Program-made: the position numbers and the translations under genes
Shown: piece by piece, positions 24,047-31,823 of the stretch
How the letters are laid out: each line of letters starts with the position of its first letter
How positions within the stretch are numbered: position 1 is the first letter of the stretch
DNA from: Caldimonas tepidiphila
GTDB lineage: Bacteria > Pseudomonadota > Gammaproteobacteria > Burkholderiales > Burkholderiaceae_C
Assembly: GCF_003569765.1 (NCBI RefSeq)
Contig: NZ_QXMG01000052.1
Location: forward strand, 1-38,779
Length of the DNA stretch: 38,779 nucleotides
Direction of reading: 5' to 3'
The notes under the pieces: generated by a model
The model's input: only the letters and a program-made list of their open reading frames with translations
Told to the model about the DNA's origin: nothing
The model's database searches: none

Positions 24047-25105
24047 ATGACGACGCCGCCCTTCGATCCCGCCCGCATTCCGCGCGAGGCGCTGCCCGCG
24101 CTGGTGCAGGCCTGCCCCAAGGCGGAGCTGCACATCCACATCGAGGGCTCGCTGGAGCCGGAGCTGATCTTCGCGCTCGCGCAGCGCAACGGCGTGAGCC
24201 TGCCCTACGCGAGTGTCGAGGCGCTGCGCGCGGCCTACGCCTTCACCGACCTGCAGAGCTTCCTCGACATCTACTACGCCGGCGCGAGCGTGCTGCTGCA
24301 CGAGCGCGACTTCGAGGACATGGCCTGGGCCTACCTGCAGCGTGCGCATGCGGACCACGTCGCGCATGCCGAGATCTTCTTCGACCCGCAGACGCACACC
24401 GCGCGCGGCGTGGACATCGGCGTGGTGTTCCGCGGCCTGGGCGCGGCCTGCGAGCGCGCGCGGCGCGAGCTGGGCCTGTCCACCGCGCTGATCCTGTGCT
24501 TCCTGCGCCACCTGAGCGAGGAGGACGCGTTCGCGACGCTCGAGCAGGCGCTGCCGTATCGCGAGCACTTCATCGGCATCGGGCTCGACTCGAGCGAGCG
24601 CGGCCACCCGCCGGAGAAGTTCGCGCGCGTCTTCGCCCGCTGCCGCGAGCTGGGGCTGCGCCTCGTCGCCCATGCCGGCGAGGAGGGGCCGCCGGCCTAC
24701 ATCGAGAGCGCGCTCGACGTGCTGCGGGTCGAGCGCATCGACCACGGCGTGCGCTGCCTGGAGGATGCGGCGCTGGTGAGGAGGCTCGCGCGCGATCGCG
24801 TGCCGCTGACCGTCTGCCCGCTGTCGAACGTGAAGCTGTGCGTCTACCCGCAGATGGCGCAGCACCGGCTCGTCGAGCTGCTCGACGCGGGCCTGTGCGC
24901 CACCGTCAATTCCGACGACCCGGCCTACTTCGGCGGCTACGTGAACCGGAACTTCCTCGAGATCTTCGCCACGCTGCCGCTCGACGCCGGGCATGCCTGG
25001 CAGCTGATGCGCAACAGCTTCGAGGCGAGCTTCATCGACGAGGCGGCGCGCGCGCGTCATCTCGCCGCGGTCGACGACTGCTTCCGGCGCTTCGCGGCGG
25101 CTTGA
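24047..25105 (+). CDS. Adenine deaminase (adenosine deaminase-like family)
   Basis: A 352-residue metal-dependent deaminase. Zinc-site motifs are the HxH pair His29/His31 in AELHIHIEGSLEPE, then HAGEEGPPAYI, RIDHGVRCL and VNSDDPAYFGGY. The combination of EEGPP, CPLSNVKLCV and SDDPAYFGGY is characteristic of the adenine deaminase branch (the type studied in Pseudomonas) rather than true adenosine deaminase, so the likely reaction is adenine to hypoxanthine. It is transcribed away from the globin fusion gene across 191 bases and supplies hypoxanthine to xanthine dehydrogenase. Adenosine as substrate is the main alternative. Confidence 0.9.
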   Translation: MTTPPFDPARIPREALPALVQACPKAELHIHIEGSLEPELIFALAQRNGVSLPYASVEALRAAYAFTDLQSFLDIYYAGASVLLHERDFEDMAWAYLQRAHADHVAHAEIFFDPQTHTARGVDIGVVFRGLGAACERARRELGLSTALILCFLRHLSEEDAFATLEQALPYREHFIGIGLDSSERGHPPEKFARVFARCRELGLRLVAHAGEEGPPAYIESALDVLRVERIDHGVRCLEDAALVRRLARDRVPLTVCPLSNVKLCVYPQMAQHRLVELLDAGLCATVNSDDPAYFGGYVNRNFLEIFATLPLDAGHAWQLMRNSFEASFIDEAARARHLAAVDDCFRRFAAA

Positions 25106-25166
25106 GGGCGGGGCGGCTCGCAAGCGGCGGCCCGGGGCTCATTGGTGCACCCTCGCGCTGTGCGCG

Positions 25167-25183
25167 GTCCCGCCAAGCGGGAC
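25167..25183. terminator. Hairpin between convergent genes
   Basis: A perfect seven-base inverted repeat, GTCCCGC and GCGGGAC with loop CAA, lies between the ends of the convergent adenine deaminase and GTPase genes. No long T-tract follows on either strand, so termination would be weak or rho-assisted. Confidence 0.4.
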
Positions 25184-25215
25184 TTCGCGCGTCTTGGGGC
25201 GGCCCGGCGACGCGC

Positions 25216-25785
25216 TCATGCCGCCCGCGGCGCGAAGCGCTCCTCCATCTCCATCATCGCCGCCAGCGTCATCAGCACCGTCTTCACGTCCTCGCGGCGG
25301 CGCGCGTCCATGCCGAGCACCGGGATGCAGCGCTGCTGCGACCAGCGCGGGTGGCTGCCGAGATAGTCGCGGTAGATGTCGAGCGGGCGCTCGCGCCGGC
25401 AGTCGACATGGGTGACGCCGATCACGAGCGGCTGCAGCCACCGGCCCATGCGGCGGTGCAGCGCGTCCAGGTAGTGCTCCAGGTCCGCCAGCGGGTCGGC
25501 GCGGCCGTGGTCGACCAGCAGCACCACGCCGCGCGACTGCTCGAGCAGGATGTCCCACATGAAGTCGAAGCGGTCCTGGCCCGGCGCGCCGTAGAGCCGG
25601 ATCTTGCTGCGGGCGTCGAGGCGGATCACGCCCAGGTCCATCGCGATGGTGGTGTGCTCCTTGAGCCGGGCCGTCTCGTCCGTGGCCCGCGCCTCGGTGT
25701 CCACCACCTCGATGTCGCTCGCGCTGCGCACCGCGCGCGTCTTGCCCGCGCCGACCGGGCCGATGAACAGGATGCTGCACTCCAT
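25216..25785 (-). CDS. Small Ras-like GTPase, COG2229/CvnD type (copy 1)
   Basis: A 189-residue single-domain GTPase. G1/P-loop GPVGAGKT is at residues 9-16. The switch region T-T-I-A-M-D-L-G at 45-52 resembles the T-T-V-A-M-D-F-G of Streptomyces conservon GTPases (CvnD). G3 is G-A-P-G-Q at 66-70 in LYGAPGQDRFDFMWD, where the usual Asp is lost as in other members. The G4 position reads T-H-V-D (125-128) instead of N-K-x-D. The GTPase has a close paralog at 26536-27102, roughly two-thirds identical by eye. It follows its small partner gene by 13 bases. Such GTPases act with roadblock or sensor proteins in polarity and signalling; a role here is unknown. Confidence 0.87.
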   Translation of the reverse strand: MECSILFIGPVGAGKTRAVRSASDIEVVDTEARATDETARLKEHTTIAMDLGVIRLDARSKIRLYGAPGQDRFDFMWDILLEQSRGVVLLVDHGRADPLADLEHYLDALHRRMGRWLQPLVIGVTHVDCRRERPLDIYRDYLGSHPRWSQQRCIPVLGMDARRREDVKTVLMTLAAMMEMEERFAPRAA

Positions 25786-25798
25786 GGCCGCGCTCCCT

Positions 25799-26260
25799 TC
25801 AGCAGCAGGCAGTGAGGTGGCGCCACAACCGGCCCGCCAGCGTGTCGCTGCACCGGCGCTGCGGCGGCGGGCTTTCCCCGGCGGCGAGCGGGACGTCCTC
25901 CGGCAGCGCCGCCCCCTGCTCCAGGGGCCGCACGTGGCCGAGGCGGCGCAGCGCCGCCAGCAGCGTCAGCGTCTCGTCGTCGGGCAGGTCCAGCACCCGC
26001 GCCACCAGCAGCCCGGCCGTGCGCTTGCGCCACAGCAGCGCGCAGACGGGCACGAGCCGGCGGTTGAGTTGCGGCGGCAACTCGGTGAGATTCGGCCACG
26101 ACACCAGCTCCAGCAGCTGCACCGCCAGGCGCTCCCGCCCGGGCTCCTGCCGGGCCTGCTCCAGGGCGAGCTGCCACTGCAGCGGCAGCGGCTCGGGGGC
26201 GCGGGCGTGCTGCGGGGCCGGGGGCGCCGCGGGCGGGGAAATGACGAGCAGGGTTTCCAT
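25799..26260 (-). CDS. Small GTPase-partner protein (copy 1)
   Basis: A 153-residue protein. The ATG at 26260 is chosen because GGGAGAG lies just upstream on the minus strand; an earlier start at 26284 lacks this. The N-terminal part is proline-rich and variable. The core contains LVSWPNLTELPPQL, LLWRKRTAGLLVARVLDLPDDE and LLAALRRLGHV, nearly the same pattern as in the second module. Short predicted helices ending LRRLGHV would suit a winged-helix-like fold such as those fused to or paired with MglA-type GTPases, but this is only a resemblance. The tail is basic and ends in two cysteines. It is cotranscribed with the GTPase. Function is unknown; a regulator or effector of the GTPase is the simplest guess. 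Confidence 0.75.
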   Translation of the reverse strand: METLLVISPPAAPPAPQHARAPEPLPLQWQLALEQARQEPGRERLAVQLLELVSWPNLTELPPQLNRRLVPVCALLWRKRTAGLLVARVLDLPDDETLTLLAALRRLGHVRPLEQGAALPEDVPLAAGESPPPQRRCSDTLAGRLWRHLTACC

Positions 26261-26381
26261 GTGGACTCTCCCAAGATGTCGCATGCCGGTTTGGCCCCGG
26301 ACGCCCTTGCGGAAAGGCGCGCTTGCGGCTTCCAGGAGGACGGTCGCTCACATCGCTTGTGCCTGCTGCGGCTCGGGGTTG

Positions 26382-26410
26382 ATTCCGACTGTGCTGGACG
26401 GATGTGTCAA
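26382..26410 (-). promoter_or_regulatory. Candidate promoter for GTPase module 1
   Basis: On the minus strand, a perfect -35 TTGACA (26405-26410 on plus as TGTCAA) is followed after 17 bases by CGGAAT (26382-26387), a poor -10. The patch around 26400-26430 is AT-rich against a GC-rich background. The leader to the partner-gene start would be about 115 bases. Confidence 0.4.
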
Positions 26411-26535
26411 AAAGATGTATTTGAATGTTTCGTTTCCGCCTTGCCCGCCCCCGGCCTGATCCGCCGCGCTCCTCGTCCTGCCTGCTTCGCCTTGCACTGC
26501 GCCTCCCGGCCGCAGTCCCGCCGCACCGCCCCTTC

Positions 26536-27102
26536 TCAGGCGGGCCTCGGGAATCTCTCCCGCATCTCCAGCATCGACACCAGCGTCAGCAGCAGCATCT
26601 TCATGTCCTGCCGGTCGCGCGCGTCCGCCTCCAGGACCGGAAGGCGGCAGGCGCCGTCCCACCGGGCCCGGCGCTCCAGATAACGGCGGTAGGGCCTCAG
26701 CGATCGCTGCGGGCACAGATCGACATGGGTGACGCCGAGCACGAGCGGGCAAGGCCGCTCCCCCATGCGGGCCTGGAGTTGCTCCAGGTAGTGCTCGAGG
26801 TCCGACAGCGGGTCCTCGCGGCTGTGGTCGATCAGCAGGATCACCCCCTCGGACTGATCGAGCAGGATGTCCCACATGAAGTCGAAGCGGTCCTGGCCCG
26901 GCGCACCGTAGAGCCGGATCCTGTCCCGGCCGTCGAGTCCGATGACGCCCATGTCCATCGCCACCGTCGTGTGGCGCTTGAGCTGCGTGGTGTCGTCGGT
27001 GGCCTCGGCGTCGGTGTCGACGACCTCGATGTCGCTCAGCGTGCGCACCGCCTCGGTCTTGCCGGCACCGACCGGCCCGAGGAAAAGAATGCTCCTCTCC
27101 AT
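26536..27102 (-). CDS. Small Ras-like GTPase, COG2229/CvnD type (copy 2)
   Basis: A 188-residue paralog of the GTPase at 25216-25785. All the same motifs are present: GPVGAGKT near the N-terminus, H-T-T-V-A-M-D-M-G in the switch region, LYGAPGQDRFDFMWDILL for G3, and GVTHVD for G4. The first 80 residues differ from copy 1 at only about 17 positions, while the C-terminal half is more divergent. The start at 27102 has a purine-rich AAAAGGAGG just upstream on the minus strand. It follows its partner gene by 14 bases, the same arrangement as copy 1, so the pair was duplicated as a unit. Which proteins switch it on or off is not visible in this window. Confidence 0.87.
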   Translation of the reverse strand: MERSILFLGPVGAGKTEAVRTLSDIEVVDTDAEATDDTTQLKRHTTVAMDMGVIGLDGRDRIRLYGAPGQDRFDFMWDILLDQSEGVILLIDHSREDPLSDLEHYLEQLQARMGERPCPLVLGVTHVDLCPQRSLRPYRRYLERRARWDGACRLPVLEADARDRQDMKMLLLTLVSMLEMRERFPRPA

Positions 27103-27116
27103 GGTTCGCCTCCTTT

Positions 27117-27614
27117 TCAGTGCACGGTGACCAGCCAGCGGCGGAACTTGCCGAGCAGCGACTGGTCGGGCAGCGGGGGCGGCAGCGCCGGCTCCTCGCG
27201 GCGGCCGCCGGCGTCGCCGCCGGGAAGCGGGACGCCCGCGGCCTCGACGTGGCCGAGCGCCAGCAGCACCTGCAGCAGCACCGCCACCTCCCCGGCAGGC
27301 AGGTCGAGCACCCGGGGGATCAGGGCGCCGGCGGTCCGCTTGTGCCACAGCAGCCCGCAGATCCGCGCCGCGGGCACGGCGAGCTCCTGCGGCAGCCGCG
27401 TCAGGTTGGGCCAGGACACGAGGCCGAACAGCCGGCTCATCAGCCCGGCCTCTGCGCAAGGGAGCTGCCGCGCTTCGGCGACCGCTTCCAGCCAGCGGGA
27501 CGCGGCCTCCGGGTTCCCGGACGCGAGGGGCGGCCTCGGGAAGGGATTGCGCGAGAGGAGGATTTCCGGGGCACGGGCGGGAAAGGGCATTCGGGAGGCA
27601 TCGCTAGTGTTCAT
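27117..27614 (-). CDS. Small GTPase-partner protein (copy 2)
   Basis: A 165-residue paralog of the partner protein of module 1. The start at 27614 is the first ATG before the conserved part. The shared core reads LVSWPNLTRLPQEL, then CGLLWHKRTAGALIPRVLDLPAGE and LLQVLLALGHVEA. The N-terminal 50 residues and the C-terminal tail (PLPDQSLLGKFRRWLVTVH) are different in sequence from copy 1, although both end in a basic W-containing helix. This pattern, a conserved core with drifting ends, suggests the core contacts the very similar GTPases, while the ends give each module its own partner. That reading is an inference. Confidence 0.75.
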   Translation of the reverse strand: MNTSDASRMPFPARAPEILLSRNPFPRPPLASGNPEAASRWLEAVAEARQLPCAEAGLMSRLFGLVSWPNLTRLPQELAVPAARICGLLWHKRTAGALIPRVLDLPAGEVAVLLQVLLALGHVEAAGVPLPGGDAGGRREEPALPPPLPDQSLLGKFRRWLVTVH

Positions 27615-28084
27615 GGGAAGGGCACGGGGGAACCGTCGAGACAGGGGACATGTATCCGCCGGGCAGCCGGGAAATCTCGGGAGCCGTTGCGGCGTTGCCG
27701 GGGGAATTCGTTCCGGGAACCCGCACAGCGGCTGCCGCTGCGGTGCTTCTCCTTGAACAACAGGGAGTGCTGACAATCTACACATCCTCTCACACCCAGT
27801 AACGCCGGCTCCCCCTTTTGAGGGGGCGGGGCAGACCCGATGCGAGGCGGGCGGCCTGCTGTGCGGGGTGCCGCAGGCATCAAGGTCTTCGCAAGCGGGC
27901 TGCACGAGGCCCCGCTGCCCGCGCAACCGTGCAGCCGCGCATGCTGGGGCTCCACGGCGGGTTCGATCCGCCGCGTGATCGCCGCCGGCCGCTTCCATCG
28001 CTTCTCGGGTCGGCGGGTCCAGCATCAGGGCCGCCTGCGCCCGCAGCGCGGCACCCAGAGCGAGGCCCTGCCTCGCCGCCCCGC
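27615..28084. other. Intergenic stretch without a convincing gene
   Basis: This 470-base stretch lies upstream of GTPase module 2 and downstream of the DODA gene, both on the minus strand. It holds a short hairpin (CCCCCT at 27811-27816 and AGGGGG at 27821-27826), which may end DODA transcription, and presumably the promoter of module 2. On the minus strand the part 27830-28080 stays open and GC-biased, perhaps the remains of a decayed gene, but no start, ribosome site or known family is recognised. Confidence 0.5.
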
Positions 28085-28945
28085 TCAGGCGGCGCCCGCG
28101 TCCAGCGCCCGCGCCAGCCGCCCCGACTCCGGGCCGAAGGCGTAGGCGTCCATGCCGAGCACGCCGTAGGTGACGCTCTCGTGCAGCCGCAGCGGCGCCG
28201 GCTCCAGCCCGCCCGCGCCTGCCGCGACATAGAAGGGCAGCAGGTGCTCGTCGGTGGGGTGCATGAAGGCGGCGTGCGGCGCGCGGCGGCGGTAGTCGAA
28301 CAGCGCCTCCCGGTCGGACGCGGCGGCGCGCTCGTGCATCCAGGCGCGGAAGGCCGCGCTCTCGGGGCGCTCGGGCAGGTCCACCCGGCGCCCGCCCTCG
28401 GCGACGAGGCGCAGGTTGTGCGTGATGCTGCCGGTGGCGAGCACCAGCACGCCCTCCTCGCGCAGCGGCGCGAGGCAGCGCCCGAGCTCGAACAGCTGCG
28501 CCGGCGTCATGAAGGGCACCAGCGCCAGCGGCAGCACCGGCACGTCGGCCTGCGGCCACAGGTAGCGCAGCGGCACCCAGATGCCGTGGTCGAGCCCGCC
28601 CGCCGCGTCGTCGCGCAGCACCTCGATGCCGGCGTTGCCGAGCCGCCGCTGCACCGCGTCGGCGAGCGCGGGCGAGCCCGGCGCGTCGTAGCGCATGCGG
28701 TGCAGCGCGGCGTCGAAGCCGCCGAAGTCGTGCACGGCCTCGTGGCGCGGCGCGGCGAGCAGCACCGGCCGCCGTGCCGCGGTGTGCGGCGAGATCGCCA
28801 GGATCGCGCGCGGGCGGCCGAAGGCGGCGTCGATCGCGGGCCCGAGCCGCTGCATGAAGGCGCCGGCCGCGCCGGGCTCGAGCGCGATCATCGGCGAGCC
28901 GTGCGACAGGAAGAGGGCCGGCAGGGGGGAGGCGGGGGTGTCCAT
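28085..28945 (-). CDS. ygiD: 4,5-DOPA dioxygenase extradiol family protein
   Basis: A 286-residue LigB-superfamily protein of the DODA class, zinc- or iron-dependent ring-opening dioxygenases. Conserved metal and active-site segments are FLSHGSP (His15), ISPHTAA, VHDFGGF, LDHGIWVPLRYLWP and GSITHNL. The length matches the E. coli YgiD family. YgiD-type proteins cleave 4,5-DOPA in vitro, but their natural substrate is unknown in most bacteria. The gene stands alone, and diverges from the FtsX-type permease gene. A possible hairpin terminator lies about 260 bases beyond its end. Confidence 0.93.
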   Translation of the reverse strand: MDTPASPLPALFLSHGSPMIALEPGAAGAFMQRLGPAIDAAFGRPRAILAISPHTAARRPVLLAAPRHEAVHDFGGFDAALHRMRYDAPGSPALADAVQRRLGNAGIEVLRDDAAGGLDHGIWVPLRYLWPQADVPVLPLALVPFMTPAQLFELGRCLAPLREEGVLVLATGSITHNLRLVAEGGRRVDLPERPESAAFRAWMHERAAASDREALFDYRRRAPHAAFMHPTDEHLLPFYVAAGAGGLEPAPLRLHESVTYGVLGMDAYAFGPESGRLARALDAGAA

Positions 28946-29117
28946 GCGTCCGATTACAGCACCGCCGCCCCGGCATGAGGTTCACGCGGATTGAAGCGAG
29001 GATTCAGTCCGATTGCGACCCTGCCGGCGCCGCGTCCCCAAGCCCCTCGCGCCTCGCCGCGCGGGCGGCTGCGCGATGATGCGGGCTCGATTCCCCCACG
29101 TGCCCATCCTCCCGCCG

Positions 29118-31652
29118 ATGCCGACCCTCCACACGCTGCGCCTCGCCTGGCGCCAGACCCTCCGCGACTTCCGCGCCGGCGAGCTGCGCCTGCTGCTCGT
29201 CGCGGTGATGCTGGCCGTCGCCTCGCTCACGGCCGTCGGCTTCTTCGCCGACCGGCTCAAGAACGGCCTCGCGCGCGACGCGGCGCAGCTGCTCGGCGGC
29301 GACGCGGTGGTGGCGGCCGACCAGCCGCCGCCGCCGCAGCTCGCCGAGCAGGCCGCGGCGCTGGGGCTGCGCAGCACCCGCACCGCGGTGTTCCCGAGCA
29401 TGGCGCGCGCGCCGGACGACAAGGGCGGCGCGACGCGGCTGGTGGCGGTCAAGGCGGTGGCCGAGGGCTACCCGCTGCGCGGCACCTTGTCGGTGGTGCG
29501 CGCACCGGGCGCCGCCGAGGAGCGCGTCGCGCACGGGCCCGCCCCCGGCAGCGTCTGGGCCGACGCCGCGGTGCTCGACGCGCTCGGGCTCGCGATCGGC
29601 GACGCGCTGCTGCTCGGCGACGCGTCGCTGCGCATCGCCGCCACGATCGCGCTCGAGCCGGACCGGGGCGCCGGCTTCATGAGTTTCTCGCCGCGCGTGA
29701 TGCTGAACGAGGCCGACCTCGCCGCGACCGGGCTGATCCAGCCGGCGAGCCGCGTCACCTGGCGCCTCGCGGTCGCCGCGCCGCCGGGCCGCGAGGCGGC
29801 GGTGCCGCGCTTCGTCGCCGACACCGAGGCGGCGATCGCGCGCGAGGGCTGGCGCGGCCTGCGGGTGGAGTCGCTCGAGAGCGGGCGGCCCGAGATGCGC
29901 CAGACGCTCGACCGCGCCGAGAAGTTCCTCAACCTCGTCGCGCTGCTCGCCGCGCTGCTCGCGGCGGTCGCGGTCGGCATCGCGTCGCGCGACTTCGCGA
30001 GCCGCCACCTCGACGACTGCGCGATGCTGCGCGTGCTCGGCCAGCCGCAGCGCACCATCGCCTGGAGCTACGCGATCGAGTTCGCCTTCGTCGGGCTGCT
30101 TGCCAGCGCGCTCGGCGTCGCGCTCGGCTTCGCGGTGCACCATGTCTTCGTCGCGCTGCTCGCGGGCCTGGTGGAGACCGCGCTGCCGCCGGCCGGGGCG
30201 GGGCCGGCGCTGTTCGGCTTCGGCGTGGGCCTGACGCTGCTGTTCGGCTTCGGGCTGCCGCCGGTGCTGCAGCTCGCGCGAGTGCCGCCGCTGCGGGTGA
30301 TCCGCCGCGACGTCGGCGCCTTGAAGCCCGCCTCGCTCGCGGTGCTGGCCGCCGGCGCATGCGGCTTCGCCGCGCTGCTGCTCGCGGCGTCCTCGGACCT
30401 GAAGCTCGGCGCGATCGCGGTGGGCGGCTTCGCAGGCGCGGTGGCGCTGTTCGCGCTGCTGTCCTGGCTCGCGGTGCTGCTGCTGCGTCGCGCGGTGCCC
30501 GAGTCGCGCGCACCGCGCTGGCTGGTGCTCGCCACGCGCCAGGTCGCCGCGCGCCCGGGCTTCGCGGTGCTGCAGGTGGCGAGCCTCGCGGTGGGCCTGC
30601 TCGCGCTGGTGCTGCTGGTGCTGCTGCGCACCGACCTGATCGCGAGCTGGCGCGGCGCGACGCCGCCCGACGCGCCCGACCGCTTCGTCATCAACATCCA
30701 GCCCGACCAGGCACAGGACTTCCAGCGGCAGCTGCGCGAGTCGGGCGTGCGGCAGTACGACTGGTACCCGATGATCCGCGGCCGCCTCATCGCGATCAAC
30801 GGCGAGCCGGTGCGCGGGGACCGCTTCGCCGGCGACCGCGCGCAGCGCCTCGTCGAGCGCGAGTTCAATCTCAGCCATGGCGCCTCGCCGCCCTCGCACA
30901 ACGAGCTCGTGGCCGGCCGCTGGGACGACGCGGCGCCCGACGGCCTGAGCGTCGAGCAGGGGCTGGCCGAGACGCTCGGCCTGAATCTCGGCGACCGGCT
31001 GAGCTTCGAGATCGCCGGGCAGGCCCACGAGGGCCGCATCACCAGCCTGCGCAAGGTGGACTGGGCCTCGATGCGGGTCAACTTCTTCGTGATGTTCGCG
31101 CGCGAGACGATGGACGAGGACGTGCCCGTCACCTACATTGCCGCCTTCCGCGCGCCGCCGCAGCGCGGCTTCGACGCGGCGCTGGCGCGCAGCTTCCCGA
31201 ACGTCACGACGGTGGACGTCTCGGCCTCGCTCGCGCAGGTGCAGCGCGTGCTCGACCAGGTGATCCGCGCGGTCGAGTTCCTGTTCGGCTTCACGCTCGC
31301 CGCGGGCCTGGTGGTGCTGTTCGCGGCGGTGACGGCCACGCGCGAGCAGCGCGCGCGCGAGTTCGCGATCATGCGCGCGATGGGCGCGGGCAGCGTGCTG
31401 CTGGCGCGCGTGCAGCGCGCCGAGCTGCTCGGCGTCGGCGCGCTCGCCGGCACGCTCGCCTCGCTGGCGGCGGTGGCGGTGGGTTGGGCGCTGGCGCGCT
31501 ACGCCTTCGATTTCCAGTGGAGCGCCTCGCCCTGGGTGCCGCTGGCCGGCGCGGTGGCGGGGGCGCTGCTGGCGCTCGCCGCGGGCTGGTGGGGCCTGCG
31601 CGAGGTGCTGCGCCGCCCGGTGGTGCAGACGCTGCGCCGCGCCGCGGAGTGA
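29118..31652 (+). CDS. FtsX-like ABC transporter permease (YbbP type)
   Basis: An 844-residue membrane protein from the ATG at 29118, preferred because LRLAWRQTLRDFRAGELRLLLVAVMLAVASLTAVGFF matches the family N-terminus; earlier ATGs at 29076/29079 are possible. It has the double MacB/FtsX layout of YbbP: one N-terminal membrane helix, a large periplasmic part, then two sets of helices (about 270-480 and near the C-terminus) with a second periplasmic domain between. Motifs include VGIASRDFASRHLDDCAMLRVLGQPQ and ATREQRAREFAIMRAMGA, typical ATPase-coupling regions. No ATPase gene is adjacent; the YbbA-type partner is probably encoded elsewhere. Such proteins handle lipids or lipoproteins at the envelope. 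Confidence 0.88.
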   Translation: MPTLHTLRLAWRQTLRDFRAGELRLLLVAVMLAVASLTAVGFFADRLKNGLARDAAQLLGGDAVVAADQPPPPQLAEQAAALGLRSTRTAVFPSMARAPDDKGGATRLVAVKAVAEGYPLRGTLSVVRAPGAAEERVAHGPAPGSVWADAAVLDALGLAIGDALLLGDASLRIAATIALEPDRGAGFMSFSPRVMLNEADLAATGLIQPASRVTWRLAVAAPPGREAAVPRFVADTEAAIAREGWRGLRVESLESGRPEMRQTLDRAEKFLNLVALLAALLAAVAVGIASRDFASRHLDDCAMLRVLGQPQRTIAWSYAIEFAFVGLLASALGVALGFAVHHVFVALLAGLVETALPPAGAGPALFGFGVGLTLLFGFGLPPVLQLARVPPLRVIRRDVGALKPASLAVLAAGACGFAALLLAASSDLKLGAIAVGGFAGAVALFALLSWLAVLLLRRAVPESRAPRWLVLATRQVAARPGFAVLQVASLAVGLLALVLLVLLRTDLIASWRGATPPDAPDRFVINIQPDQAQDFQRQLRESGVRQYDWYPMIRGRLIAINGEPVRGDRFAGDRAQRLVEREFNLSHGASPPSHNELVAGRWDDAAPDGLSVEQGLAETLGLNLGDRLSFEIAGQAHEGRITSLRKVDWASMRVNFFVMFARETMDEDVPVTYIAAFRAPPQRGFDAALARSFPNVTTVDVSASLAQVQRVLDQVIRAVEFLFGFTLAAGLVVLFAAVTATREQRAREFAIMRAMGAGSVLLARVQRAELLGVGALAGTLASLAAVAVGWALARYAFDFQWSASPWVPLAGAVAGALLALAAGWWGLREVLRRPVVQTLRRAAE

Positions 31653-31786
31653 GCGGGCGCGCCCCGGAGCGCGCGGGCGTGGCGCATGCCGGGGCAGGCC
31701 GCGGTCGGCCGGCGGCGTCGCCGCAGCAAGGGCCGGTGGCCGGGGGTGGCGGTCGGGCAAGCGGGACGGCCTATTCCCCTGCTGCC

Positions 31787-31792
31787 TACAAT
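31787..31792 (+). promoter_or_regulatory. TACAAT -10 box for the M48 protease gene
   Basis: TACAAT lies 31 bases before the ATG at 31824, in the context CCTACAAT, which also precedes the FKBP, serS and tRNA-Ser genes in this window. No clear -35 is seen. The position favours the 31824 start over the ATGs at 31686 and 31791. Confidence 0.5.
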
Positions 31793-31823
31793 GCCTTTTT
31801 TCGCCGCTGCCCGTTCCCGACCG

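Noticed and set aside
25140-25215. C-terminal extension or small peptide reading through the hairpin after GTPase copy 1
   Set aside because: The frame lies after the GTPase stop and is carried mainly by the inverted repeat; no ribosome site or conserved domain supports it.
27117-28985. Single large minus-strand protein of 622 codons
   Set aside because: It would run through the DODA gene in another frame and merge with the GTPase partner; the partner's own ATG at 27614 gives a protein matching its paralog in size.
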